47,500 bases of DNA from an uncultured Actinomycetes bacterium. Lineage in GTDB: Bacteria > Actinomycetota > Actinomycetes > S36-B12. The notes beneath the pieces were generated by a model. That model saw only the letters and a list, made by a program, of their open reading frames with translations, did not search any database and was not told where the DNA came from. Positions 10,211 to 19,532 of this stretch are shown piece by piece. Numbering within the stretch: the first letter of the stretch is position 1; each line of letters opens with the position of its first letter. The translations under genes and the position numbers were made by a program. The stretch lies in the NCBI GenBank assembly GCA_903960135.1, contig CAJBZP010000081.1, positions 1-47,500 of the forward strand. The letters are read 5' to 3'.

Positions 10211-13200
10211 TGCCAAGGCGCGCGGATATCAAGTCCATCTTGGTAATCGGGTCCGGACCGATTGTCATCGGCCAAGGCTGCGAGTTCGACTACTCGGGCA
10301 CCCAAGCCTGTCGGGTACTTAAGGACGAAGGCCTGCGCGTCGTGCTGGTGAATTCGAATCCGGCCACGATCATGACCGACCCAGAGTTTTCCGATGCGAC
10401 GTATATCGAGCCGATTACCCCAGAGTTTGTTGAGCGCATCATCGCCAAGGAGCGCCCTGACGCAGTTCTGCCTACCTTGGGTGGTCAGACGGCATTGAAT
10501 ATTGCGATCGCACTGCACAAAAATGGGGTGCTCGAGAAATACGGCGTTGAAATGATCGGTGCCGACGTCGATGCCATCGAGCGTGGTGAGAACCGCGAAA
10601 TGTTTCGCGGGATCGTCGCTGCTATAGGGGCCGAGAGCGCGCTATCGGTGGTGTGTCATTCCATGGCGGATTGCCAAAGCGCTGCCGAGCAACTGGGGTT
10701 CCCGGTTGTTATCCGCCCGTCCTTCACCATGGGGGGAGCCGGGTCCGGGATCGCTTACAACGAGGCTGACCTGTTGCGCATTGCCGGAGCCGGCCTGCAA
10801 GCAAGCCCAACCACCGAGGTGCTCTTGGAAGAGTCAGTAATCGGTTGGAAGGAATACGAACTCGAGCTGATGCGTGACCGAAATGACAATGTCGTAGTTA
10901 TTTGCTCGATCGAAAACCTTGATCCGATGGGCGTGCACACCGGCGATTCAATTACGGTCGCACCTGCCCTGACTCTCACAGATCGCGAGTATCAGCATAT
11001 GCGAGATGTTGGTATCGAGATCATTCGAGCCGTCGGCGTTGATACGGGTGGGTGCAATATTCAGTTCGCTATTAACCCGGCAGATGGTCGCATGATTGTC
11101 ATTGAGATGAACCCGCGGGTGTCACGCTCATCGGCTCTTGCATCCAAGGCCACCGGGTTTCCGATAGCCAAAATTGCAGCCCGGTTGGCTATTGGCTACA
11201 CATTAGATGAGATTCCGAACGACATTACCAAGAAAACTCCAGCATCCTTTGAGCCTAGCCTCGACTATATTGTGGTGAAAGTCCCAAGGTTTGCCTTCGA
11301 GAAGTTCCCCAATGCGGATCCGGTGCTCACCACCACGATGAAAAGTGTTGGTGAGGCGATGTCAATCGGCCGAAACTTCGGTGAAGCCTTGCAAAAGGCA
11401 CTTCGTTCGCTGGAGAAGCCGGAAGCAATTTTCACCTGGCCAGTTGATCCCACGGCCGTCGACGTGCCAGTGCTTCTTGACCTGATGAACCGGCCCCATG
11501 ACGGTCGCCTCTCCTTGGTCCAGCTGGCGCTCTGGGCGGGTGCGTCAATTGATCAGGTGCACGTGTCAACTGGCATCGACCCATGGTTCTTGGACCAGAT
11601 CTGTCAATTGAACGAAGCCGCGGATGAGATTCGCGCCGCACTGGTTCTTGACGAGCAGCTGCTGCGCCGCGTCAAGCGAAGTGGTTTTTCAGATAGGCAA
11701 ATCGGCCAACTACGCGGCTGCAGTGAGGACGAAGTCCGTGAAATCCGTCATCGACTAGGCGTCCGGCCGGTGTTCAAGACTGTGGACACCTGTGCGGCCG
11801 AATTTGAGGCACAGACCCCGTACCACTATTCAACCTACGATGAAGAAAATGAAGCGATTCCAAGTGATCGCGCGAAAGTAATTATCTTGGGGTCAGGCCC
11901 AAACCGCATTGGTCAGGGCATTGAGTTCGACTACTCGTGTGTTCATGCAGCGCTGACATTACGTGATGCCGGCTATGAAACGATCATGATCAATTGCAAT
12001 CCCGAGACCGTCTCTACCGATTACGACACATCGGATCGCCTTTACTTCGAGCCACTGACTTTCGAGGACGTACTTGAGATTGTCCACGCAGAGGAGCAGG
12101 CGGGCGACTTGATCGGGGTGATCGTGCAGTTAGGCGGACAGACCCCACTCGGACTTGCCCAGCGGCTGAAAAACGCGGGTGTGCCGATTATCGGCACTAG
12201 TCCGGAGTCGATTCACCTGGCCGAAGATCGCGGCGCATTTGGTCGGGTACTCGCAGCGGCCGATCTCCCGGCGCCCAAGCACGGTACCGCTATGTCCTTT
12301 CCGGAAGCGCAAGGGATTGCAGCCGATGTTGGTTACCCGGTGCTAGTGCGCCCAAGTTACGTTCTCGGTGGCCGCGGCATGGAAATCGTCTACGACGACG
12401 AAATGCTCGCTGACTATCTGGGGAGGGCAACCCAGATAAACCCCGAGCACCCAGTATTAGTGGACCGTTTCTTGGATGACGCCATCGAGATTGACGTTGA
12501 CGCAATATTTGACGGTGAAGAACTCTTCCTTGCCGGTGTGATGGAGCATATTGAGGAAGCGGGCATACATTCTGGGGATTCGGCTTGTGCCCTTCCTCCG
12601 ATAACCTTGGGCGCATCGGAGATTGACCGTATTCGTGAGTCGACTTTTCGCATCGCCAAGGGCGTCGGCGTACTTGGGTTGCTGAATGTGCAATATGCAC
12701 TTGTATCGGATGTGCTTTATGTGCTCGAGGCTAACCCACGAGCCTCTCGTACCGTGCCATTTGTTTCCAAGGCAACAGCTGTCCCGATCGCGAAAGCTGC
12801 AGCTCGAGTCATGGTTGGCCAGACAATTGCGCAATTACGTAGTTCGGGTTTGCTGCCAGAGCACGGCGACGGTGGCACCATGCCGCCGGGTGCGGCGTGT
12901 TCGGTAAAGGAGGCGGTACTTCCATTCGGCCGGTTCCACGGGGTTGACATTTTACTTGGCCCGGAGATGCGTTCAACCGGTGAGGTCATGGGTATTGACG
13001 ATAGTTTTGGGTTGGCATTTGCCAAGTCGCAAGAGGCGGCGTTCGCCGGTGGATTACCAACATCTGGCACGGCATTTGTATCTCTCGCAAATCGCGATAA
13101 GCGGGCGGCGATTTTTCCGATCATGCGGTTAGCCGATCTGGGGTTTGAAATCGCGGCGACGGCCGGCACTGCTGATGTACTCGGGCGACACGGGATAACT

Positions 13201-13530
13201 GCGCGGGTATTGCGAAAGCACCATGAGGGTCGGGGTCCGGCGGGTGAGCCAACCACCATCGATTCGATAATGGCTGGTGAGATCGCACTTATTGTCAACA
13301 CCCCCTACGGGGTCGGGCCGCGCGTTGATGGCTATGAAATCCGGACGGCCGCAGTAATCAAGTCGGTGCCGTGCATCACCACGGTTCAAGGTTTGGCCGC
13401 TGCGGTACAGGGTATTGATTCCCTACGCCACGCCGATGCCACCGTTCGCTCCCTGCAGGACCATGCCCGAGATCTGCTCAAGCTTCGGCTAGGTGCAGGC
13501 GGTAGCCTCAACCCGGCGAAGCCAAGTTGA
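10210..13530 (+). CDS. carB: Carbamoyl-phosphate synthase large subunit
   Basis: Makes carbamoyl phosphate from bicarbonate, ammonia and two ATP. The 1,106-residue protein is the usual tandem duplication: an N-terminal half with [17 protein letters not shown] near residues 14-30 and a C-terminal half repeating it ([16 protein letters not shown]) near 562-577. Each half carries an ATP-grasp fold (for example [10 protein letters not shown] and [10 protein letters not shown]). The C-terminal MGS-like domain (about 960-1,085) is the allosteric region. The start shares a base with the carA stop (TAATG). No internal damage is seen. Confidence 0.98.
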   Translation: MPRRADIKSILVIGSGPIVIGQGCEFDYSGTQACRVLKDEGLRVVLVNSNPATIMTDPEFSDATYIEPITPEFVERIIAKERPDAVLPTLGGQTALNIAIALHKNGVLEKYGVEMIGADVDAIERGENREMFRGIVAAIGAESALSVVCHSMADCQSAAEQLGFPVVIRPSFTMGGAGSGIAYNEADLLRIAGAGLQASPTTEVLLEESVIGWKEYELELMRDRNDNVVVICSIENLDPMGVHTGDSITVAPALTLTDREYQHMRDVGIEIIRAVGVDTGGCNIQFAINPADGRMIVIEMNPRVSRSSALASKATGFPIAKIAARLAIGYTLDEIPNDITKKTPASFEPSLDYIVVKVPRFAFEKFPNADPVLTTTMKSVGEAMSIGRNFGEALQKALRSLEKPEAIFTWPVDPTAVDVPVLLDLMNRPHDGRLSLVQLALWAGASIDQVHVSTGIDPWFLDQICQLNEAADEIRAALVLDEQLLRRVKRSGFSDRQIGQLRGCSEDEVREIRHRLGVRPVFKTVDTCAAEFEAQTPYHYSTYDEENEAIPSDRAKVIILGSGPNRIGQGIEFDYSCVHAALTLRDAGYETIMINCNPETVSTDYDTSDRLYFEPLTFEDVLEIVHAEEQAGDLIGVIVQLGGQTPLGLAQRLKNAGVPIIGTSPESIHLAEDRGAFGRVLAAADLPAPKHGTAMSFPEAQGIAADVGYPVLVRPSYVLGGRGMEIVYDDEMLADYLGRATQINPEHPVLVDRFLDDAIEIDVDAIFDGEELFLAGVMEHIEEAGIHSGDSACALPPITLGASEIDRIRESTFRIAKGVGVLGLLNVQYALVSDVLYVLEANPRASRTVPFVSKATAVPIAKAAARVMVGQTIAQLRSSGLLPEHGDGGTMPPGAACSVKEAVLPFGRFHGVDILLGPEMRSTGEVMGIDDSFGLAFAKSQEAAFAGGLPTSGTAFVSLANRDKRAAIFPIMRLADLGFEIAATAGTADVLGRHGITARVLRKHHEGRGPAGEPTTIDSIMAGEIALIVNTPYGVGPRVDGYEIRTAAVIKSVPCITTVQGLAAAVQGIDSLRHADATVRSLQDHARDLLKLRLGAGGSLNPAKPS

Positions 13531-13565
13531 ACCGGGTGAGGGCGGGCGAGGAAGGTGTGGGCTAG

Positions 13566-14420
13566 ATGCCGATTCAGGTAAGGGGAGAAGTCCTCGATGT
13601 GCGCCGCGCCGGCACCTACTACGTTTTGTCCATCACCGCACCTGGCATTCCGGAGTCTTTTCGCCCGGGTCATTTCGTCACCATTGGGATTGGCGGCGAG
13701 GAATCTGGCTTGATCCTGCGCCGCGCATTCGCGATCCACCAGGTGCAATCCCGCGGGGTTTATGGCGGCACCCTTGATGTGGTAGTCGGCGTGCACGGTA
13801 AGGGAACCCGCTGGCTCAGCGAGCGCCGCCGGCATGACTTTCTAGACATCGTGGGCCCCCTCGGCAAGCCCTTTGTGTTACCAAAGGAGGGGGTGCCATG
13901 TGTGTTGGTAGGGGGTGGCTATGGATCGGCTCCGCTTTTCATGCTGGCTGAGCAGTTGCGGGAGCGTGGCTGCCGGGTTGATGTAGTCCTTGGCGCTTCA
14001 AGTGAGGACAAACTCTACGGAGTCCTTGATATTAAGCGGGTTTCGTCAATGCTGACGATTACAACCGAGGATGGCTCATCCGGCACGAAGGGCCGGGTCA
14101 CCGATGTGCTGCCAGGCATTATGGAAAGCAATAATTCAGCGGTGGTTTATGCATGTGGGCCGATGGGCATGCTCGAGGCCGTCGCCGCCATCGCCGCTGA
14201 GTATCGCGCTTACAGTCAGTGCTCAGTTGAGGAGGCAATGGCCTGCGGTATTGGAATCTGCATGACCTGCGTCCTGCCGGTGATCGGGGAGGATGGGCGC
14301 ACCCGGATGGTTCGGTCTTGCGTAGAAGGTCCGATATTTCGTGGTGATCTGGTGCGCTGGGCGGAGATTGGCACAGTTCCTGCCGACGCCCTCGGCGCTC
14401 CCGCATTGGATGCCTCATGA
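13566..14420 (+). CDS. pyrK: Dihydroorotate dehydrogenase electron transfer subunit (PyrK type)
   Basis: Carries electrons from class 1B dihydroorotate dehydrogenase to NAD+ through FAD and a 2Fe-2S cluster. The 284-residue protein has a ferredoxin-reductase-like FAD domain (RRAFAIHQV near 55-63), a nucleotide-binding region (VLVGGGYGSAP near 115-125; YACGPMG near 194-200) and four cluster cysteines at 227, 232, 235 and 252 (C-x4-C-x2-C-x16-C). The spacing matches the PyrK family. A short 35-bp gap after carB ends in an AGGAAGG-like ribosome site. The stop overlaps the pyrD start (ATGA), as expected for a two-subunit enzyme. Confidence 0.93.
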   Translation: MPIQVRGEVLDVRRAGTYYVLSITAPGIPESFRPGHFVTIGIGGEESGLILRRAFAIHQVQSRGVYGGTLDVVVGVHGKGTRWLSERRRHDFLDIVGPLGKPFVLPKEGVPCVLVGGGYGSAPLFMLAEQLRERGCRVDVVLGASSEDKLYGVLDIKRVSSMLTITTEDGSSGTKGRVTDVLPGIMESNNSAVVYACGPMGMLEAVAAIAAEYRAYSQCSVEEAMACGIGICMTCVLPVIGEDGRTRMVRSCVEGPIFRGDLVRWAEIGTVPADALGAPALDAS

Positions 14421-15436
14421 CCCGAGCCATGTTCGGGCGTACTGCTGGCTCGGCGGCTGCAGGCCCGAGCGTCGACATGTCCGCCAACCTCGGTTCTTTG
14501 GCAATGCCGAGCCCGGTCCTGACGGCTTCGGGTTGCGCGGCCTCGGGGCGCGAGCTTGATCAGTTCTTCGACATCACGAAGATCGGCGCCATCGTGACCA
14601 AGAGCGTGATGTTGCGTGCCCGCTCTGGGCGTCCGACCCCGCGCATGTGCGAGACCCCAAGCGGCATGCTCAATTCAATCGGGCTCCAAGGCCCGGGCAT
14701 CGAACACTTCATCGAGGAAGACCTTGCCTGGTTGACAACTCGTGGCGCACGGACAGTGGTGTCAATCGCCGGTGAGTCCGTGGAGGAGTACGGCAAGTTG
14801 GCCCAGAAACTGCGCGCCGTCGAGGGTGTCGATGCCATCGAGGTCAATATCTCGTGCCCAAACGTCGCGAATCGAAATCAGGTTTTCGCCTGCGACCCCG
14901 AACTGGCTGCCAACGTGATCTTGACCGTTCGCCGGCAAAGTGATTCACAGACTCCGATATTTGCAAAACTCTCACCAGATGTCACCGATATCACCGAGAT
15001 TGCGCGGTCGGTGGTTCGTGCAGGCGTTGATGGGTTGACGGTCATCAACACTGCGCTCGGCATGGTGATCGACGTCGAGACGATGCGACCGGCACTGGCC
15101 GGGGTCACAGGTGGCCTAAGTGGGCCAGCGATCCGACCCATCGCACTGCGCTGCGTCTGGCAGATTCGTCAGGCGCTGCCAGATATCCCGATTCTTGGAG
15201 TGGGAGGTATCCGAACCGGCCTTGATGCCCTGCAGTTCATCCTGGCCGGCGCCAATGCCGTTTCAGTCGGCACCATGACCTTTAATGATCCGTCAGCGCC
15301 ATTTCGCGTGCAAAATGAACTTGCAGGTGCACTGGCCGATCGTGGATTCGAAAGTGTGCGGGAGGCGATCTCCTACGGCCATCGTGGTGCAGATGTATTT
15401 GGTCTTGAATCCGAAGGCGAAACTGAACCCGAATGA
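14417..15436 (+). CDS. pyrD: Dihydroorotate dehydrogenase, class 1B catalytic subunit
   Basis: Oxidises dihydroorotate to orotate on FMN in the cytosol. The 339-residue barrel protein has the class 1 catalytic cysteine at about 147 (NISCPN), FMN-phosphate-binding glycines in GVGGIRTG near 255-262, and TPSGMLNSIGLQGPG near 75-89. An adjacent, translationally coupled PyrK makes class 1B (NAD+-linked) the right assignment. Mycobacteria instead have a membrane-bound, quinone-linked class 2 enzyme encoded elsewhere. The N terminus carries roughly 20 extra residues before the barrel, so a later start cannot be excluded, though the ATGA overlap favours this one. Confidence 0.95.
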   Translation: MTRAMFGRTAGSAAAGPSVDMSANLGSLAMPSPVLTASGCAASGRELDQFFDITKIGAIVTKSVMLRARSGRPTPRMCETPSGMLNSIGLQGPGIEHFIEEDLAWLTTRGARTVVSIAGESVEEYGKLAQKLRAVEGVDAIEVNISCPNVANRNQVFACDPELAANVILTVRRQSDSQTPIFAKLSPDVTDITEIARSVVRAGVDGLTVINTALGMVIDVETMRPALAGVTGGLSGPAIRPIALRCVWQIRQALPDIPILGVGGIRTGLDALQFILAGANAVSVGTMTFNDPSAPFRVQNELAGALADRGFESVREAISYGHRGADVFGLESEGETEPE

Positions 15437-16149
15437 TAACTGATCGCGCACCAATCGCAGTGGCAATGGATGCACCGGATCTGGGCGCCTTGAGTTCCTG
15501 GGCGCAGGCCGTGGCGCCGGTGGTTACAACATTGAAAGTCGGCCTAGAAGTCTTCTGTCGCGATGGAGCCCTAGCGGTCACCACCGCACGTGCGGCCGCA
15601 GGCTCGGTCGGTGCTGGTGCAATCGCGATCTTCTTGGATCTAAAGCTCCATGACATCCCTGCGACAGTTGCTGGTGCGGCGCGGGCGGTGGCCCATCTGG
15701 AGCCGGAGATATTGACGGTGCATGCGGCTGGGGGAGCAGCCATGGTCGAAGCCGCTGCCCTGGCTTTGCCTAATACCAAAATTGCAGCCGTAACCGTATT
15801 GACCTCATTAGATGAGCAAGCCTTGGCCGCTATCGGAATGTTGGGGCCATCAATTGCAGCTGCGGTGCGCTTAGCTTTGCTGGCTACCAATGCCGGCGCC
15901 CGAGCGGTGGTCTGCTCACCACATGAGGTGGCTGCGATTCGGGCGGTGGTGGCACCGGAAATCACCTTGATAACGCCGGGGGTGCGGCCGGCCGGCAGCT
16001 CGGTTGATGATCAAAAGCGGGTGGCAACGCCTCAGCAAGCAATCGCCGACGGCGCTGACCTATTGGTGATCGGGCGGCCGATAACAGGAGCTTCTGATAT
16101 CGCACAGGCGGCTCGCGACATTGCATTGAGTATCACGGATGTGAACTAG
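15433..16149 (+). CDS. pyrF: Orotidine-5'-phosphate decarboxylase, type I
   Basis: Decarboxylates OMP to UMP, the last step of the pathway. The 238-residue protein carries the catalytic D69-x-K71-x-x-D74 set ([10 protein letters not shown]), followed by the phosphate-binding region TPGVRP near 188-193 and VIGRPIT near 215-221. This is the compact E. coli/Bacillus form (type I). The mycobacterial enzyme is the longer type II with an ADAKRGDI signature, absent here. It overlaps pyrD by ATGA and gmk by one base; the mihF gene that normally follows pyrF in actinobacteria is not present. Confidence 0.94.
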   Translation: MITDRAPIAVAMDAPDLGALSSWAQAVAPVVTTLKVGLEVFCRDGALAVTTARAAAGSVGAGAIAIFLDLKLHDIPATVAGAARAVAHLEPEILTVHAAGGAAMVEAAALALPNTKIAAVTVLTSLDEQALAAIGMLGPSIAAAVRLALLATNAGARAVVCSPHEVAAIRAVVAPEITLITPGVRPAGSSVDDQKRVATPQQAIADGADLLVIGRPITGASDIAQAARDIALSITDVN

Positions 16150-16706
16150 TGGAGCCGCGGCTGGCGCCATTAGTAGTTGTTTCCGGCCCATCTGGAGTCG
16201 GCAAGAGCACCGTTGTTGACGCGGTGCTCGTCCTTGTTCCTGAGGTTTGGCTGTCAGTGTCTGTGACGACTAGGCCGCCACGAGTAGGTGAAATCGCCGG
16301 GCAGGATTATTACTTCGTTGCCGATGAGGAGTTCGATCGTCTGATTGCGCAAGACGAGCTTTTGGAGTGGGCCCATTTCGCGGGCAATCGCTACGGCACT
16401 CCGCGGGGTCCGGTGCTTGAGCATCGGGCCAGCGGCACTCCGGTGATCTTGGAGATTGAAGTAGCCGGAGCGCGGCAGGTGCGCAGCCGGGTGCCCGAGG
16501 CCCAATTGGTGTTCTTGGCCCCACCTTCGAGGCCCGAATTAGCGGCCAGGCTGATCGGGAGAGGCACTGAATCACCCGAGGCGGTCGCCCAACGCCTAGC
16601 AGCCGCGGACCTGGAGCTAGCCGCGGCCCCGGAGTTTGACCGGGTCATTGTCAATACCGATGTTGGCCAGTGTGCGGCTGCATTGGTAGCATGCCTGCAT
16701 GAGTAA
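16149..16706 (+). CDS. gmk: Guanylate kinase
   Basis: Phosphorylates GMP to GDP. The 185-residue protein has the P-loop GPSGVGKST at 13-21, the GMP-binding [20 protein letters not shown] near 38-57 and the lid region near 135-150. The GTG start shares its first base with the pyrF stop, leaving no room for the mihF gene found between them in other actinobacteria. Its 3' end overlaps rpoZ by 8 nt and contains the rpoZ promoter-like hexamer. Confidence 0.96.
   Translation: MEPRLAPLVVVSGPSGVGKSTVVDAVLVLVPEVWLSVSVTTRPPRVGEIAGQDYYFVADEEFDRLIAQDELLEWAHFAGNRYGTPRGPVLEHRASGTPVILEIEVAGARQVRSRVPEAQLVFLAPPSRPELAARLIGRGTESPEAVAQRLAAADLELAAAPEFDRVIVNTDVGQCAAALVACLHE
16687..16692 (+). promoter_or_regulatory. 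-10 hexamer of rpoZ, leaderless type
   Basis: TAGCAT (TANNNT) ends exactly 6 nt before the rpoZ ATG, within the end of gmk. No Shine-Dalgarno precedes rpoZ, which supports a leaderless transcript starting at the ATG in addition to read-through from upstream. Confidence 0.45.
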
Positions 16707-16971
16707 CCCAAGATCTGATGGCATCACCCATCCCTCGATCGACGCCCTGCTTGAAAAAACCGACTCGAAGTTCTCTTTGGTCATCTACGCGTCCAAGCGA
16801 GCACGGCAGATTAATGCCTACTACTCGCAGCTGGGTGAAGGCCTACTTGAGTACGTTGGCCCCCTCGTGGAGACCCATGTGCAAGAGAAGTCCCTGTCGA
16901 TCGCACTGCGCGAGATCGATGCGGGTCTACTGCAGTCAGAGGCGATCGAGGTAGTCGAGGCTTCGGCCTAA
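16699..16971 (+). CDS. rpoZ: RNA polymerase omega subunit
   Basis: Small subunit that helps the beta' subunit fold and join RNA polymerase. The 90-residue protein matches omega in the central [19 protein letters not shown] (about 28-46), with the ALREIDAG stretch near 74-81, and in its place between gmk and coaBC. A normal actinobacterial omega is about this size. It overlaps gmk by 8 nt and is followed by coaBC after 5 nt. Confidence 0.93.
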   Translation: MSNPRSDGITHPSIDALLEKTDSKFSLVIYASKRARQINAYYSQLGEGLLEYVGPLVETHVQEKSLSIALREIDAGLLQSEAIEVVEASA

Positions 16972-16976
16972 CTTCG

Positions 16977-18194
16977 ATGTCGCCACCTCGTGTTGTCCTT
17001 GGGGTTGCTGGCGGGATCGCCGCCTATAAGGCGGTCGAGGTACTCAGGGGGCTGGCCGAGTCCGGCCACGAGGTAACCGTGGTTCCTACCGAGGCAGCAC
17101 TGAACTTTGTCGGTGTCGCGACCTGGTCGGCGCTTTCGGCGCGGCCGGTGGCCACCTCGCTTTGGACTAACCCAAATGAGGTTTCGCACGTTAAATTAGG
17201 GCAGGAGGCCGATTGCGTGGTCGTGGCTCCAGCCACCGCAGATCTACTGGCCCGCGCCACCCACGGGATCGCCAATGACCTGCTAACCAATGTGCTCCTC
17301 ACCGCCCGCTGCCCAATTGTCTTAGCGCCGGCGATGCACACGGAAATGTGGCAGCACCCCGCCACCCAGAGCAATGTTGCCACCCTTCGAAGTAGGGGGG
17401 TGATCGTGCTCGAACCGGCAACCGGTCGGCTGACGGGAGCCGACGTTGGCCCTGGCCGGCTGCCGGAGCCGGCGGCCATTATCGCTGCGGTTCAAGATGT
17501 GCTGCGCCGGACACCGACCGGTGATTTAGCGGGCCGGCGGGTGGTAGTCAGCGCCGGCGGTACCCGCGAGGCGTGGGATCCGGTTCGGTTCATCGGCAAT
17601 ATCAGCAGTGGGCGGCAAGGGGTTGAGTTGGCCCGCACCGCGGTGTCCCGGGGGGCCCAGGTGACTTTGGTGGCCGCGCACCTTGCCGTTGAGCCGCCAG
17701 CCGGGGTAACAGTGCGATCGGTTAGTTCTGCGGCGCAGTTGCTTGAGGCGATGCTCACGGCGGCAGTCGGTGCCGATGCGGTCGTAATGGCGGCAGCCGT
17801 AGCAGATTTTCGCCCGGAGGTTACCGCCACCAGCAAGATCAAGAAGCTCGATCAGCCGGCTGATCTCAATCTCAAACTGACCGCGACCGTTGACGTGCTA
17901 GCGGAATTGGTGCGCCGCCGTGCCGGGGACCTACCCGTGTTAGTGGGATTTGCCGCCGAGACCGCGGTGGACGCCACCGAGTTAAGTGAGTTAGGTCACC
18001 ACAAATTGGCCCGCAAGGGCTGTGATCTCCTAGTGGTCAACGAGGTTGGGCGGCAAGTGGTGTTTGGGGCAGAAGAGAACGAAGTGACGATTTTGGGCCA
18101 TGAGGGCACCTCGGTGCAGGTGCCAAGGGCCACCAAAGCTGCGATTTCCGATGCCGTCTGGGACGCCGTGGTGCATGAGTGGAAACGCACTTAG
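16977..18194 (+). CDS. coaBC: Phosphopantothenoylcysteine decarboxylase / phosphopantothenate-cysteine ligase
   Basis: Bifunctional enzyme of coenzyme A synthesis. Residues 1 to about 180 form the flavoprotein CoaC half (GVAGGIAAYKA at 9-19, catalytic His71 in SHVKLGQ, PAMHTEMW at 118-125). From about 183 the CoaB ligase half follows (VVVSAGGTREAWDPVRFI, then AAAVADF near 281 and KIKK near 296). The substrate flap reads GADVGPGRLPEP without the cysteine known from E. coli; from memory actinobacterial relatives are similar there, so this is probably normal. Total 405 residues, typical. It ends the tightly packed run that began at pyrK; an 87-bp gap follows. Confidence 0.96.
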   Translation: MSPPRVVLGVAGGIAAYKAVEVLRGLAESGHEVTVVPTEAALNFVGVATWSALSARPVATSLWTNPNEVSHVKLGQEADCVVVAPATADLLARATHGIANDLLTNVLLTARCPIVLAPAMHTEMWQHPATQSNVATLRSRGVIVLEPATGRLTGADVGPGRLPEPAAIIAAVQDVLRRTPTGDLAGRRVVVSAGGTREAWDPVRFIGNISSGRQGVELARTAVSRGAQVTLVAAHLAVEPPAGVTVRSVSSAAQLLEAMLTAAVGADAVVMAAAVADFRPEVTATSKIKKLDQPADLNLKLTATVDVLAELVRRRAGDLPVLVGFAAETAVDATELSELGHHKLARKGCDLLVVNEVGRQVVFGAEENEVTILGHEGTSVQVPRATKAAISDAVWDAVVHEWKRT

Positions 18195-18227
18195 CCATTA
18201 CACTCAGGGGTTAACCGTGACGCTTTA

Positions 18228-18233
18228 TATATT
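18228..18233 (+). promoter_or_regulatory. Candidate metK promoter -10
   Basis: The 87-bp gap before metK is clearly richer in A and T than its surroundings (about 18222-18262), and contains TATATT at 18228-18233. This would give a leader of roughly 40 nt ending in the AAGGGG Shine-Dalgarno at 18269-18274. A GGTTAACC palindrome lies just upstream (18209-18216). No known SAM riboswitch fold could be made out in so short a leader. Confidence 0.35.
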
Positions 18234-18281
18234 CGTTAGTTTGTAATCGTTGATTTGACTTCATCCGTAAGGGGATACCAC

Positions 18282-19532
18282 GTGTCTAAGCGCCTGTTTA
18301 CATCTGAGTCAGTCACCGAGGGCCATCCGGACAAAATGGCGGATCAGATCAGCGACGCCATTCTTGATGATCTGCTGCGGCAAGACCCACGCAGTCGGGT
18401 TGCGGTTGAAACCATGTTGACCACCGGTCAGGTGCACGTGGCCGGTGAGGTCACCACCGAGGGGTTCGCCGACGTCATTCGCTTAGTTCGCGACACCGTG
18501 CTGGGTATTGGGTATGACTCATCGACTAAGGGTTTTGACGGTGAGTCCTGTGGCATCTCGGTTTCGATCGGCAAGCAGTCTCCGGACATCGCCCAAGGTG
18601 TTGACGATGCGATCGAAGAGCGTGAGGGAGGCAGTGGCGACCCACTGGATCGACAAGGGGCCGGTGACCAAGGTCTGATGTTCGGTTATGCCTGCACCGA
18701 CACCCTTGAGCTCATGCCGTTGCCAATTTCCTTGGCGCACCGGCTGGCCGAGCAGTTGACCGCGGTGCGCAAGGACGGCCGAGTGCCATACCTGCGCCCC
18801 GATGGCAAGACCCAGGTCACCATCGAGTACGACGAGGATGATCGCCCGACTCGCATCGACACCATCGTGGTGTCCAGTCAGCACTCCCGCGATATCAATC
18901 TTGACACCATGCTGAGCCCAGATATCCGCGCCCAGGTGGTCGACCCCATCCTCGCGACTTTGGATCTGGACTCACGCGACTACCGACTTTTGGTAAATCC
19001 AACGGGCCGCTTCGAGGTCGGCGGTCCGATGGGCGACGCTGGTCTGACCGGACGCAAAATCATTGTTGACACCTACGGCGGCATGGCCAGGCACGGCGGT
19101 GGGGCGTTCTCCGGAAAGGATCCGTCGAAAGTCGACCGGTCAGCTGCGTATGCGATGCGCTGGGTGGCGAAAAACGTGGTTGCTGCAGGTTTAGCAACCC
19201 GCTGCGAGGTGCAGGTTGCCTACGCCATCGGCAAGGCTCATCCAGTTGGCGTATTTGTCGAGACCTTCGGCACCGGCATCATCGGTGATGAAGCTATCCA
19301 AGAGGCGGTCCTACGGGTATTTGACCTGCGGCCGGCGGCGATCATTCGCGATCTGGATTTACTGCGGCCCATCTTCCGCGTAACGAGCGCCTATGGCCAC
19401 TTCGGCCGCCCGCAGGGCACAAATGAGTTACTTGACGCGGATCAGCCAGCGCTTCGGTCGCAGGTGGGCCCGACATTTACCTGGGAGAACACCGACCGCG
19501 CCGAGGACTTACGGACCGTTGCCGGGGTGTGA
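18282..19532 (+). CDS. metK: S-adenosylmethionine synthetase
   Basis: Makes S-adenosylmethionine from methionine and ATP. The protein (416 residues) begins at GTG 18282, 7 nt after the AAGGGG ribosome site; an in-frame TTG at 18255 would add nine unrelated residues and place the ribosome site inside the gene. Landmarks are GHPDK at 14-18, the nucleotide loop region GEVTTEG near 56-62, and the phosphate-binding [19 protein letters not shown] near 272-290. The downstream priA starts inside the metK stop codon. Confidence 0.97.
   Translation: MSKRLFTSESVTEGHPDKMADQISDAILDDLLRQDPRSRVAVETMLTTGQVHVAGEVTTEGFADVIRLVRDTVLGIGYDSSTKGFDGESCGISVSIGKQSPDIAQGVDDAIEEREGGSGDPLDRQGAGDQGLMFGYACTDTLELMPLPISLAHRLAEQLTAVRKDGRVPYLRPDGKTQVTIEYDEDDRPTRIDTIVVSSQHSRDINLDTMLSPDIRAQVVDPILATLDLDSRDYRLLVNPTGRFEVGGPMGDAGLTGRKIIVDTYGGMARHGGGAFSGKDPSKVDRSAAYAMRWVAKNVVAAGLATRCEVQVAYAIGKAHPVGVFVETFGTGIIGDEAIQEAVLRVFDLRPAAIIRDLDLLRPIFRVTSAYGHFGRPQGTNELLDADQPALRSQVGPTFTWENTDRAEDLRTVAGV

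Noticed and set aside
15282-15965. Reverse-strand open frame of 227 codons across pyrD/pyrF
   Set aside because: Low-complexity Ala/Arg/Ser composition opposite two intact enzymes, with no ribosome site or domain.
16699-16971. rpoZ as a possible relocated mihF
   Set aside because: The protein matches RNA polymerase omega, not mIHF, and no other small frame in the area resembles mIHF.
17413-17475. Missing cysteine in the CoaB-side flap of CoaBC as inactivation
   Set aside because: Actinobacterial CoaBC proteins, as far as I recall, also lack that cysteine, and all other motifs are intact.
18195-18281. SAM riboswitch before metK
   Set aside because: The 87-bp gap is AT-rich and too short and unstructured for the known SAM classes I could compare by eye.
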